Notes: generated by a model not told the origin, from the sequence alone. Numbered from the stretch's first letter, positions 56,172 through 63,885 are shown. The stretch: DNA of 64,000 nt from Clostridium collagenovorans DSM 3089 (GCF_900130005.1 NZ_FQXP01000007.1:166691-230690); one strand, 5' to 3'. Made by a program: numbers and translations.

Positions 56172-56968
56172 TCATATCTCCTCCTATCATCTAAATAATT
56201 TTTATTTCTTTCCCTGGAAATAATTTCAATAAAAGCATCAGGCTCCATTATTTCCTCTCTAACTTTATTAAAAGCCTTTATAAATTTTTTATATTCAATA
56301 TTATCTTTTATACTTTTCTTAATAACCAAAGAGAAGGTATTGTAGTTTTTATCTTCTTTCATAAATACTCTTTTGCCTTCTATCTCCAAAGACTTTATAT
56401 AGTCTAAAACTATACCATCTACTTCTCCCTTTTCTAGTGCATATGGTAATACCCTCGTAGATATTTCCTTAATCTCACATTCTTCTCCAAATGTATCTTT
56501 AACCATATCTACTTCAAACTTTCTATTTTGTGAAACTCCTATTGTCTGTGGGTTATCCTTTTTAGTAATTATTATGGATGAATTAATTATGGCATCAGGA
56601 ACTATTTCAAACCTCTCATCATTTTGAACAAATTCCTGCGCTTTAGAACTACATATCACTGCTAAGTCTATAGCATCTGAACTCAGTGCTAATTGAGTTG
56701 AATTGTTTCAGCAATCATCAAAGTTGTACATCTCTACATTAGACTTTTCTATGTTTAAATCAACTTCATCTAACTCATGTAAAATTACAGTATCACTGTC
56801 ATAAGCCTTTATTACCTCGTTAAAGATAATAGAGGGTAACCCTTGTGTTACCCCTATTTTAATAGTAGAGCTTGGCTTATTTTCATACCTAGTCTTGTTT
56901 AAAAACAAAGCTATTATTATTGCTAGTATAATCACCAAGCTCATTCCTTTTATTACTTTTCTATTCAC
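56129..56968 (-). CDS. saoB: ABC substrate-binding selenoprotein SaoB (Sec87)
   Basis: 279 residues when TGA 56710-56708 is read as selenocysteine, joining two frames that are in phase. Start taken as GTG 56968 (overlapping the upstream gene's stop by 8 bases); ATG 56944 is an alternative. A single N-terminal hydrophobic segment (SLVIILAIIIALFL) anchors it outside the membrane. KIGVTQGLPSII and EVDGIVLDYIKS suggest a periplasmic-binding fold. The Sec lies in YNFDDC-U-NNSTQLALSSDAIDLAVIC, giving a Cys86-Sec87 pair. This family name fits best to this Sec-containing protein, but the larger binding protein upstream could instead be the one meant by SaoB. Confidence 0.78.
56680..56699 (-). promoter_or_regulatory. 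Candidate bacterial SECIS element of saoB
   Basis: AACTCA-ATTAGCAC-TGAGTT, a perfect 6-bp stem with an 8-base loop, 8 bases after the UGA. Slightly closer to the UGA than in the other genes. Confidence 0.5.
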
Positions 56969-58109
56969 CAGCAATTTCTTTTGCTTTTTTAAGCCATTCA
57001 TCATAAGACATACCTGTTGGGAATACAGGGTCAATTTTTTCTTTTATAAATGTATTAAAATCATCCTTACCACACTTATCTAATAAATCTGTTTGTACTA
57101 ATTGATTTTTATCTACTTCTTCATAGTCTCCATGACTAATGTTTTCTGTTAATCTCTTATCAATAGCTGCATCATTTATATCCCAAGTTATTGTTCTACC
57201 CTCTTCAACTGTCTTTTTATAAACAGTCATTAATGCAACCTCTTCTGGAACTGAATAGTTTTCAGCAAATATTTTAGCTGCTTTATATGGGTTAGAATAT
57301 AAATACTCAATAGATTTAGTGTGAGCTAACATTAATCTTTCAGCTACTTCTGGGTGGTCTTTTACAAAGTTAGTATTTAAAGCAAATACACAACATATTG
57401 TCTTTTCACCATCTACACTGTCAAATACATTCATGATCTTTCCTGTCTTCTCATACTCAGCCATAGAACCCCATGGATCACATGCTGTATATCCCTTTAT
57501 CTCACCAGTTTTTAATGCTATGTATGCACTCTTATCACTATCAAAGTTTATTCCTTCATAGTTTTTACCTTCAACTGGTATGTTCATATCCTTAGCCATT
57601 TGTCTCCATGCCCAGCTTTTTTCTGGCTCTGTTCCAACACCTAACTTCTGACCTACAAGATCCTTAGGCTCATTTACATCATTAGAAACGATTAAGTAAT
57701 ATGATCCACCCTCATGATTGTTAGCCCCTATAGTTATAGGTGTGCCCTTGTTTATTCCTCTTGTTACATTTTGAAAACTTATGTACCCTGCATCCATTTG
57801 ACCAGCTGACATAGCTTGAGGAACTTTTCCATTACCAGTAACCTCAACCTTTAATCCAAGCGCTTCATATATTCCTGCATCCTTACCTATACAAGCTGCA
57901 GTCATATGGTCACAGTTATAATAACCTAACTTTACAGTATAGTCATCCTTGATCTCTGGAAGCTTCATATCCTTTATTGATTGAACTATTCCTGTAGTAT
58001 CAAGTTTTCCACTTTGAGCTGACCCCTTGTCTGAGCCACAAGCTACTAATCCTGTAGATAAAGTTAAAATTCCTAATGCTAAAGTAAGTTTTTTTAGATT
58101 CTTATTCAT
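56961..58109 (-). CDS. ABC substrate-binding lipoprotein of the sao cluster (NMT1/SsuA/TauA-like)
   Basis: 382 residues from ATG 58109 behind CAGGAGGAAAATAC; an upstream in-frame ATG lies before that site. Lipobox LVAC. The fold is that of nitrate/sulfonate/thiamine-precursor binding proteins: VKLGYYNCDHMTAACIGKDAGIYEALGLKVEVTGNGKVPQAMSAGQMDAGYISFQNVTRGINKGTPITIGANNHEGG. Cysteines are placed in YNCDHMTAAC and as a pair in ICCVFALN, where relatives usually have other residues; these could bind a soft metal. It would feed the SaoP/SaoA importer. Its relation to the second binding protein (saoB) is unclear. Confidence 0.88.
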   Translation of the reverse strand: MNKNLKKLTLALGILTLSTGLVACGSDKGSAQSGKLDTTGIVQSIKDMKLPEIKDDYTVKLGYYNCDHMTAACIGKDAGIYEALGLKVEVTGNGKVPQAMSAGQMDAGYISFQNVTRGINKGTPITIGANNHEGGSYYLIVSNDVNEPKDLVGQKLGVGTEPEKSWAWRQMAKDMNIPVEGKNYEGINFDSDKSAYIALKTGEIKGYTACDPWGSMAEYEKTGKIMNVFDSVDGEKTICCVFALNTNFVKDHPEVAERLMLAHTKSIEYLYSNPYKAAKIFAENYSVPEEVALMTVYKKTVEEGRTITWDINDAAIDKRLTENISHGDYEEVDKNQLVQTDLLDKCGKDDFNTFIKEKIDPVFPTGMSYDEWLKKAKEIAGE

Positions 58110-58141
58110 GTATTTTCCTCCTGAAATATATATAATAAATA

Positions 58142-58609
58142 TTAACAACAATCCTCCATGCCATCTCCAAATAAGTCTGTTAACACCATGTTTTCGACTC
58201 TAAAGATTGCATATCCTAAATTTCCCCTCTTAGATCCACTAACAATGAATTCCATCTCTTTTTCATCATCAATATTTTTCAACTTAATACTTTGATTTTC
58301 TATTGGAGCTGGAACTTCATTAGTATACTTAACGCCTTCACTGGAATCAGTTGCAACTATTAGTCTTGTATTCTTATCTTCCTTGTATATAATAATTAAG
58401 TCCTCTAACCCATCATTTGTAACATCAGCATGTTCACAAATAATAGCTTCTCTATTAGGAAACTTTTCCTTAAAGTCTATATATAATTTATTATCTTCAT
58501 AGTTGTGAGCAGCTTGCTCATTACCTGCTTTCTCAGTCTTACCACAGCCTGATAGCATAGTGATTACTATAACAATAAAAATAATACTTATTTTACTTAA
58601 CCTTTTCAT
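58142..58609 (-). CDS. saoC: Cys-Cys-COOH lipoprotein SaoC
   Basis: 155 residues. Signal peptide with lipobox LSGC (Cys22 lipidated), so it sits on the outer face of the membrane. The body is a small beta-rich domain (ADVTNDGLEDLIIIYKEDKNTRLIVATD). The very last residues are GDGMEDCC, ending in two cysteines at a free carboxyl end. That layout defines this family and mirrors C-terminal Cys/Sec pairs in thioredoxin reductases and MerA, which hand over Hg(II). In relatives one Cys may be Sec; here both are Cys and the stop is TAA. Confidence 0.85.
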   Translation of the reverse strand: MKRLSKISIIFIVIVITMLSGCGKTEKAGNEQAAHNYEDNKLYIDFKEKFPNREAIICEHADVTNDGLEDLIIIYKEDKNTRLIVATDSSEGVKYTNEVPAPIENQSIKLKNIDDEKEMEFIVSGSKRGNLGYAIFRVENMVLTDLFGDGMEDCC

Positions 58610-58641
58610 ATCTTTACCTCAAACTTTTTATAAAAATATCC

Positions 58642-59733
58642 TTATACTGTACACTTTCTTTTTTCAATCATTGTCTTAACGCTTTTATAAAATGATTTCA
58701 TAGCAAACATTACAATTATGGCAGAACATAAATATTTAAGCCACATAGGAGCTACAAACATAAATTTGTTAGCAGTGTTTATTGTATTATTTACACTGTT
58801 AAAGTTTAAAACTGGAGTAAATCCTGGCATAAGTAATACATTAGTTAAGTATCCTACAATCACAGATATTCCAACTACAACACCACAATACATAAATGCA
58901 GTCCTTTTACCTATAAGCTTATAAAGACTTATAAGTTCTGGTAAATTGGTAGCAGCACCTGCCATTAAAAAGGTTATTGCAATACCTGGAGCGGCTCCAC
59001 TAGCTATTAAAGCAGCAATAAATGGTATATGACCAACTGCACAAACATACATTAATGCAGCCAATATAGTAACACTCCCTAATGATAAAATACTTGGCTC
59101 ACCTAAATACTTTTGAATAAACTCTTGAGGTACAATATTAAAAATAATAGATGCCATAAGCATTCCTAAGATAACATACTTACTTACAACTACAGCAAGG
59201 TCATTAAGAGACCACTGCATGCCCATCTTTATTTTCTCCATAAAACTCTTCTTTTGTCTTACTAAAACTCTTTTCTGAATATCACCTTCTATACCTGGTG
59301 CCTGTAATTCTTTACCCGCAAACATATTACCTATAACCCCTATAATAAGTGGTCCTAAGAAACCTGTTATTACATATATAATTGTTATATCTCTTCCTAA
59401 TAGTCCATAGCATAAAATTACAGCTATTGGATTAATCATAGGTGTTGAAGTCATAAAGGCTAATGTTGGTCCTAAATATGCTCCAGAATAATACATGCTT
59501 ATACCAAGTGGAATAACCCCACAACTACATATAGGTAATAACATTCCTGATATAGTACTCTTAATAATTGAACTTATCTTTTTATTACCTAAAACTCTTT
59601 GAAATTTATCTGGTGAAAGAACCTCATGTAAGAAGCCAGCTAATAAAAAACTTATCACTAACCAAACCGATGCACCATTCAATATATTTAATGATGACCA
59701 AAACAAATCCTGTATAAACTTTATAATATCCAT
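58642..59733 (-). CDS. saoE: Permease SaoE (ArsP/YraQ, DUF318-type efflux family)
   Basis: 363 residues with about 8-10 membrane segments. Conserved features of the DUF318/ArsP/YraQ permease family: GMLLPICSCGVIPLGISMYYSGAYLGPTLAFMTSTPMINPIAVILCYGLLG (CSC at ~69-71) and VCAVGHIPFIAALIASGAAPGIAITFLMAGAATNLPEL. ArsP exports trivalent organoarsenicals, and others export metal species; export of the product or substrate of SaoL is inferred. Start ATG overlaps the saoT stop as TAATG, so the two are translationally coupled. Confidence 0.9.
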   Translation of the reverse strand: MDIIKFIQDLFWSSLNILNGASVWLVISFLLAGFLHEVLSPDKFQRVLGNKKISSIIKSTISGMLLPICSCGVIPLGISMYYSGAYLGPTLAFMTSTPMINPIAVILCYGLLGRDITIIYVITGFLGPLIIGVIGNMFAGKELQAPGIEGDIQKRVLVRQKKSFMEKIKMGMQWSLNDLAVVVSKYVILGMLMASIIFNIVPQEFIQKYLGEPSILSLGSVTILAALMYVCAVGHIPFIAALIASGAAPGIAITFLMAGAATNLPELISLYKLIGKRTAFMYCGVVVGISVIVGYLTNVLLMPGFTPVLNFNSVNNTINTANKFMFVAPMWLKYLCSAIIVMFAMKSFYKSVKTMIEKRKCTV

Positions 59734-59990
59734 TACTCTCTCCCCATTAATTGAGAAAAAGCCAACTCTATAACCTTCTTATTAAGATTCTCTACAACTT
59801 GACTTTCATCAATTATCAATACACTCTTGCTCATTAATCCATATTTTCTTATATAGTCAAAGTCCTTACCCGCTTTATAGACCTTAACCTCTACTAAATC
59901 CTCATATTTTTTTGCCAACTCTTGAACCAAGGTTGAATATGGATCACATCAAGCACATACATTAATAAACTCTACTAAATGTTTAGCCAT
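59733..59990 (-). CDS. saoT: Thioredoxin-like selenoprotein SaoT (Sec14, CxUC)
   Basis: 85 residues when TGA 59951-59949 is read as selenocysteine. Start ATG 59990 behind GAGGAGGGAATTTAT. It begins MAKHLVEFINVCAUCDPYS: a beta strand followed by Cys12-Ala-Sec14-Cys15, the place of the thioredoxin redox motif, then KYEDLVEVKVYKAGKDFDYIRKYGLMSKSVLIID, the remaining half of a small thioredoxin fold (glutaredoxin/TM0996-like). Without Sec decoding gene finders see only the 65 residues after the UGA. It ends inside the saoE start. Likely a redox or metal-carrying partner. Confidence 0.9.
59916..59935 (-). promoter_or_regulatory. Candidate bacterial SECIS element of saoT (59.9 kb copy)
   Basis: CAACCTTG-GTT-CAAG-A-GTTG: 8 bp with one bulged A and a GTT apical loop, 13 bases after the UGA. 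Confidence 0.7.
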
Positions 59991-60322
59991 ATAAATTCCC
60001 TCCTCTTTTAACTTTTCTTACTTAATCTTAAAATATGGTAATTACTTGTCCATATTAAATAAACTTCTATGTACTACTAAAATTTAAAACTCAAAATATT
60101 TATGGTTATGTACTTGGATTAATATTAAATACACCTTATAAAAATACAATTGATTTTCAATACCACTTCAATTAAAACTATAAGGATATTTAACACTTCA
60201 TTTATTTTCAATACTGTTTTTTATAAATTTATAAATATATTTAAAATTTGTTAAATTATATCTACAAGCACAACATAAATATAGATTCATAATATTATTA
60301 TGAATCTATAAAAAATTTCACA
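59991..60322. promoter_or_regulatory. saoD-saoT intergenic region with possible promoter, repeats and hairpin
   Basis: On the minus strand TTGAAA (60211-60206), 17 bases and TATCCT (60188-60183) form a possible promoter for saoT-saoL. The 11-mer GTATTGAAAAT occurs twice, at 60204-60214 (over the -35) and 60153-60163, 51 bases apart on the same strand: a possible operator pair. A hairpin ATAGATTCATAATA/TATTATGAATCTAT at 60281-60309 follows saoD and may end its transcript. Confidence 0.4.
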
Positions 60323-60655
60323 TTATAAAGTTATTACTTGATCTACACCAACTGATTGTAAAGCTGTATATAATAATGGGAAGCATCCTACAGCTGCCCC
60401 TTCAATTAACTTGTCCCCTATTTGTCTTTCCTCAACACATTGATCACAAGCTAAAAGTATAACATCTGTTTTGTCATGTAACTTCTGTAATCTATCCCCT
60501 ATGTCTGATCCTTTTTCTAATAAGTAAGTATTATCAAATACGAAAAACATGCCTACAACTTCTGCCCCATGAATCCCTTGCTCCATTTGTGGTATTATCA
60601 TCTTATCAAGTATTGTTCTAGTATTTGCTGAACTTATTACATATGCAACCTTCAT
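60323..60655 (-). CDS. saoD: DsrE-related protein SaoD
   Basis: 110 residues, start ATG behind CTAGGGGGATACAAAA. The DsrE/DsrF/YchN-like fold is suggested by MKVAYVISSANTRTILDKMIIPQMEQGIHGAEVVGMFFVFDNTYLLEKGS (Rossmann-like start) and LLACDQCVEERQ with a CxxC at the typical cysteine loop. Members of this fold carry sulfur in relays (TusD, DsrE). Here it may carry selenium, sulfur or a metal for the sao proteins. Between two saoT copies. Confidence 0.87.
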   Translation of the reverse strand: MKVAYVISSANTRTILDKMIIPQMEQGIHGAEVVGMFFVFDNTYLLEKGSDIGDRLQKLHDKTDVILLACDQCVEERQIGDKLIEGAAVGCFPLLYTALQSVGVDQVITL

Positions 60656-60726
60656 TTTTGTATCCCCCTAGTTTTATTAACCATAATATTAAAATCTTTA
60701 GAATTGAGTAATATATGTTAAATTAT

Positions 60727-60990
60727 TTAACTACGTATTTTATTGATTTCACACTCTATAACTTCTGTTATTATTTCCTTAGACAGTTTATCAATTATTA
60801 TTTCTTCATTTATTACTATTGTACTTTTTAAAAATAACCCATATTTTTTTAAATAGTCGAAATCTCTTCCCACCTTATATATCTTTAAATCTATGTACTC
60901 ACGGTATAATTCACTTAATCCTTCTACAAAGGATCCATATTTATCACATCATGCACAGACATCTATAAATTCTACTAATACTTTTTTCAT
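60727..60990 (-). CDS. saoT: Second thioredoxin-like selenoprotein, SaoT paralogue (Sec14, CxUC)
   Basis: 87 residues when TGA 60951-60949 is read as selenocysteine; start ATG 60990 behind TTAGGAAATTTTAT, stop TAA 60727. MKKVLVEFIDVCAUCDKYGSF aligns without gaps with the other copy (VEFINVCAUCDPYS), and the conserved block YKVGRDFDYLKKYGLFLKSTIVI matches YKAGKDFDYIRKYGLMSKSVLII. Standard calling here yields only a spurious 67-residue frame ending at the UGA. It begins the cluster, 71 bases before saoD. Two diverged copies suggest different partners or client metals. Confidence 0.88.
60918..60934 (-). promoter_or_regulatory. Candidate bacterial SECIS element of the second saoT
   Basis: ATCCTT-TGTAG-AAGGAT, perfect 6-bp stem with a 5-base loop, 14 bases after the UGA, matching the spacing in the other copy. 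Confidence 0.65.
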
Positions 60991-61440
60991 ATAAAATTTC
61001 CTAATTCCCAACAAATTCATACAAATAAATATAATTTTCAAACAAATGAAGTCGTATATTATACTATTTTGTATTCCCATATATATTTTATATTGAGAAC
61101 AGGTAAAAATCCAAAAGTATTTATCTATAGATAATAAACCATCTATCAGCATTCTTAATTAGCGTAACTATAATTTAATAATCTAATAAAAATAAAGGAA
61201 TATCCTAATAAAAATATAAATAGAAAACATATTATGGTTAATTAAACTAAATAATATATTAACTTCACATTTATATTTTTTGAAGAATATCCCTTTTTTA
61301 AATATCATTATTTTATTATCATCTAATATACGTATAAATGTTATATTATGGCCATAAGCTAACACTTAAAGCTATAAATTTAAACTTATTCACCTTAATT
61401 TTATTTAAATAAGAATATAATCCTTATAAGTATTTAGCAG
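60991..61440. other. Intergenic region upstream of the sao cluster
   Basis: About 450 very AT-rich bases between a DUF4179 gene and the first sao gene. Frames at 60949-61152 and 61183-61365 have no ribosome binding site and no family likeness; the first ends at the Sec UGA and is a shadow of saoT. The sao promoter should lie here, but no clear -35/-10 pair stands out. Confidence 0.45.
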
Positions 61441-62517
61441 CTATTTTACTTTTATAGTCTTTGAATAAGTAGCCATTTCCTTCATCTTATTTTCATCCTT
61501 TTGTTTAATAGTTTTTATAAAATTTTCTCCCGTGTATATATGCAATTCACTTGTATCTTTCTCATTTACAGAGAATACTGCTGCCCCTTTGGCACCATCC
61601 TTAGCTTCTCTGCCACCATAATATTGCATAGCTTCACCTTTATCATTAAATACAGTAACTCCAGTTCCAAATTCTATTGCATCTAAATCTTCTGGCCTTA
61701 TATCCTCTACTATAATTTCAAATGGTGTTACCACTACACTTATTAATCCAAACCCTAAATCATTTTCTTCATTAACCTCTATTTTTTTAACATTCTCTTT
61801 ATCCACAGTTATAGGAATATTAAAATCCAATGGTCCAGACACTAAATATCCATTAGGATTATCAGCGGCATCAACAATTCCTCCTTTATCTAAACTTTCA
61901 ATAAGTACTTGCCTTAAGCTTAATTTCAAGCTAAATTCATCATTTATATATGGTACTCTATCCAAATTAACCTTAAGCACTCCAGCAAAGGAGTTAGGAC
62001 CAGTTTTAGAACCTTCTATCCTTTCAAAACTATCAATAATTCTTTCTTCATTGATTCCATCAATCGAACCTTTTATATGACAGTAAATACTTTCATGTGA
62101 TTCACTTTCATCTACATCTAGAGGAAATCTAGGTAGCTTACCTAACTCGTCCTTATAATTCATCTCTAAGGTGATATAAGCTGAATATCCATCACAGTAT
62201 ACTTCTGCTACTGTAATATCTAATCCTTCACTACTTTGTGTTTCTACATCTACTTTATTAGCTAATGAAGAATAATCCCCAGAAAATGTTATCTTTTTTT
62301 CCACTTGAGAAAATATTTGACTTATAATAGGAAGCTTAGATGCTATGGCTGGATTAGTTATCCCTAAACCACCAATTGCTATTACAGTTGCTGCACTAGC
62401 TGCAATAACTTTATTTCTTAATCTTCTATTTTTTATCTTTCTTATTTCATTCATACTACTTATAACTACCTCATCTAATCTTTCAGGAATAGGAATGTTA
62501 TCAAATTTATTTTGCAT
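61441..62517 (-). CDS. DUF4179-domain membrane protein (probable anti-sigma factor)
   Basis: 358 residues from ATG 62517, nine bases after GGAGG; the ATG at 62523 is too close to that site. N-terminal cytoplasmic segment (IPIPERLDEVVISSMNEIRKIKNRRLRNK), one membrane span (VIAASAATVIAIGGLGI), then an extracytoplasmic DUF4179-type region (SGDYSSLANKVDVETQSSEGLDITVAEVYCDGYSAYITLEM...). Proteins of this layout pair with ECF sigma factors as RsiV-like anti-sigmas. The gene overlaps the end of the sigma gene. Confidence 0.85.
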   Translation of the reverse strand: MQNKFDNIPIPERLDEVVISSMNEIRKIKNRRLRNKVIAASAATVIAIGGLGITNPAIASKLPIISQIFSQVEKKITFSGDYSSLANKVDVETQSSEGLDITVAEVYCDGYSAYITLEMNYKDELGKLPRFPLDVDESESHESIYCHIKGSIDGINEERIIDSFERIEGSKTGPNSFAGVLKVNLDRVPYINDEFSLKLSLRQVLIESLDKGGIVDAADNPNGYLVSGPLDFNIPITVDKENVKKIEVNEENDLGFGLISVVVTPFEIIVEDIRPEDLDAIEFGTGVTVFNDKGEAMQYYGGREAKDGAKGAAVFSVNEKDTSELHIYTGENFIKTIKQKDENKMKEMATYSKTIKVK

Positions 62518-63046
62518 AAACATAATCCTCCTTTAAATACTTCTTTAATTCTTCCTTTGCACGACTTAAATAAGCTTTAACTGATCCTTCTGGAATATCC
62601 ATTGTATAGGCAATCTCACTTATCTTTAAGTTATCAAAGTACTTTAAAATAATTACGGATCTATACTTATGTGGTAAAACATCAATTGCATCATACAAAT
62701 CTAGTCGTTGCTCTAATTCAATATTTTCTTCTGTCATAGCAACTTCTACTTCTTCTATAGGAGTATATTTTATAGATTTCTTTAGTATATCATTTGCTGA
62801 ATTAATTAGAATTCTAGTTATCCAAGACTTGAAATATTTTGGTTCTCTTAAATTATTGATAGTACTAAATCCCTTTAAAATACATTCTTGTACAACATCT
62901 AAAGCTAAATCCTCATTCTTTACATATAAGAATGCTGTACGATATAAATACTGTTTATTTAATTCTATCAATCTTCCATAGGCATCTATATTACCATGCA
63001 TGGCTTTTTTCACTATCTTCTCAATAGCTTTGCTATCTTCAATCAA
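62507..63046 (-). CDS. ECF-type sigma factor (SigV/SigX-like)
   Basis: 179 residues from TTG 63046, five bases after GAGGTGA; a GTG at 63055 overlaps that site. Region 2: AYGRLIELNKQYLYRTAFLYVKNEDLALDVVQECILKGFSTINNLREPKYFKSWITRILINSANDILKK. Region 4: LYDAIDVLPHKYRSVIILKYFDNLKISEIAYTMDIPEGSVKAYLSRAKEELKKYL. It overlaps the DUF4179 gene, its probable anti-sigma. Regulon unknown; a role in control of the nearby sao genes cannot be shown. Confidence 0.9.
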   Translation of the reverse strand: MIEDSKAIEKIVKKAMHGNIDAYGRLIELNKQYLYRTAFLYVKNEDLALDVVQECILKGFSTINNLREPKYFKSWITRILINSANDILKKSIKYTPIEEVEVAMTEENIELEQRLDLYDAIDVLPHKYRSVIILKYFDNLKISEIAYTMDIPEGSVKAYLSRAKEELKKYLKEDYVYAK

Positions 63047-63361
63047 AAATTTCACCTCATTTTATCTGCCATAGGTCCTAGGATATGGCTGGTTATTTTG
63101 TTTTACACTTATTAGACAGTAAATTTATTTAAAAGGTTACAATAATTATAAATTTTTCTTTTAATTTATATATTTACATATTTCTTATACCTTCTATAAA
63201 TTAAATTAGATCTCTATATTCTAATAAAGATTCTTCATTGTTTTTATATATAAGGTTCTTTATAGAACAAATTTACGGATTAATATAAATGAAGAATATT
63301 AATTAGAACTTATATATTTAGGTTTTATATCTGGATTTTTTTAAGGTTTAAAATTATTGCT
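63047..63361. other. Intergenic region before the sigma gene
   Basis: About 315 AT-rich bases upstream of the sigma gene. No frame, hairpin or clear promoter stands out. Confidence 0.4.
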
Positions 63362-63440
63362 AAATGCTATAAATGCTATAAATGCTATAAATGCTATAAA
63401 TGCTATAAATGCTATAAATGCTATAAATGCTATAAATGCT
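63362..63440. repeat. 9-bp tandem repeat, about 8.8 copies
   Basis: The unit AAATGCTAT repeats without a mismatch from 63362 to 63440. The array lies in non-coding DNA between the sigma gene and the tRNA genes. A perfect array of this length is prone to slippage and may vary among strains. Confidence 0.95.
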
Positions 63441-63565
63441 TTTTATTTTAAAATGTATACTCGGTTGAATCAATGATTTTGATTCTCTATACTTCTGATT
63501 TTATTGAAGAAATTTGACTATGCCTTAAGATGTGATAATGCTCTTCAATATGTATTAAATTCAAT

Positions 63566-63597
63566 AAAACTTATTTTATAAAGGTAAAATAAGTTTT
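63566..63597. terminator. Perfect AT-rich hairpin downstream of the tRNA genes
   Basis: AAAACTTATTTTA and TAAAATAAGTTTT form a 13-bp stem with a 6-base loop. It lies 40 bases beyond the main tRNA terminator and may be a backup terminator. Confidence 0.5.
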
Positions 63598-63600
63598 CAA

Positions 63601-63634
63601 AAAATAAAAAAAGTCCTAAACATTGTTTAGAACT
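63601..63634 (-). terminator. Intrinsic terminator of the tRNA operon
   Basis: AGTTCTAAAC and GTTTAGGACT pair (one mismatch) around a 3-base loop, followed on the minus strand by TTTTTTTATTTT. Directly after tRNA-Thr. Confidence 0.85.
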
Positions 63635-63638
63635 TTCA

Positions 63639-63714
63639 TGGAGCTGGCAATAGGACTTGAACCTACAACCTGCTGATTACAAGTCAGCTGCTCTGCCAAT
63701 TGAGCCATGCCAGC
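63639..63714 (-). tRNA. tRNA-Thr (UGU)
   Basis: 76 bases including an encoded CCA. Acceptor arms GCTGGCA/TGCCAGC, anticodon arm GCTGA-CTTGTAA-TCAGC with anticodon TGT, T-arm loop GGTTCAAGTCC. Confidence 0.97.
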
Positions 63715-63726
63715 ATAATTTTAAAA

Positions 63727-63803
63727 TGGCGACCCAGAAGGGACTCGAACCCTCGACCTCCGGCGTGACAGGCCGGCACTCTAACCAACTGAGCCACTGG
63801 GCC
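63727..63803 (-). tRNA. tRNA-Asp (GUC)
   Basis: 77 bases with encoded CCA. Acceptor GGCCCAG/CTGGGTC, anticodon arm CCGGC-CTGTCAC-GCCGG with anticodon GTC, T loop GGTTCGAGTCC. Confidence 0.97.
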
Positions 63804-63809
63804 ATTATT

Positions 63810-63885
63810 TGGTGGAAACAACAGGGATCGAACCTGTGACCCTCTGCTTGTAAGGCAGATGCTCTCCCAGCTGAGCTATGCTTCC
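63810..63885 (-). tRNA. tRNA-Val (UAC)
   Basis: 76 bases with encoded CCA. Acceptor GGAAGCA/TGTTTCC, anticodon arm TCTGC-CTTACAA-GCAGA with anticodon TAC. Confidence 0.97.

Noticed and set aside
53933..60990. Treating the five TGA-interrupted frames as pseudogenes or sequencing errors
   Set aside because: All five interruptions are TGA, none TAA or TAG; all continue in the same frame into conserved-looking sequence, lie in Cys-rich motifs at functional positions, and are followed by hairpins. Random decay would mix stop types and frameshifts.
60949..61152. 67-codon frame ending at the Sec UGA of the second saoT
   Set aside because: Its upstream part has no ribosome binding site or family likeness; only the last 14 codons are the true SaoT start at ATG 60990.
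63362..63440. CRISPR array
   Set aside because: The unit is 9 bases without spacers; it is a simple tandem repeat. No cas genes are present in the window.
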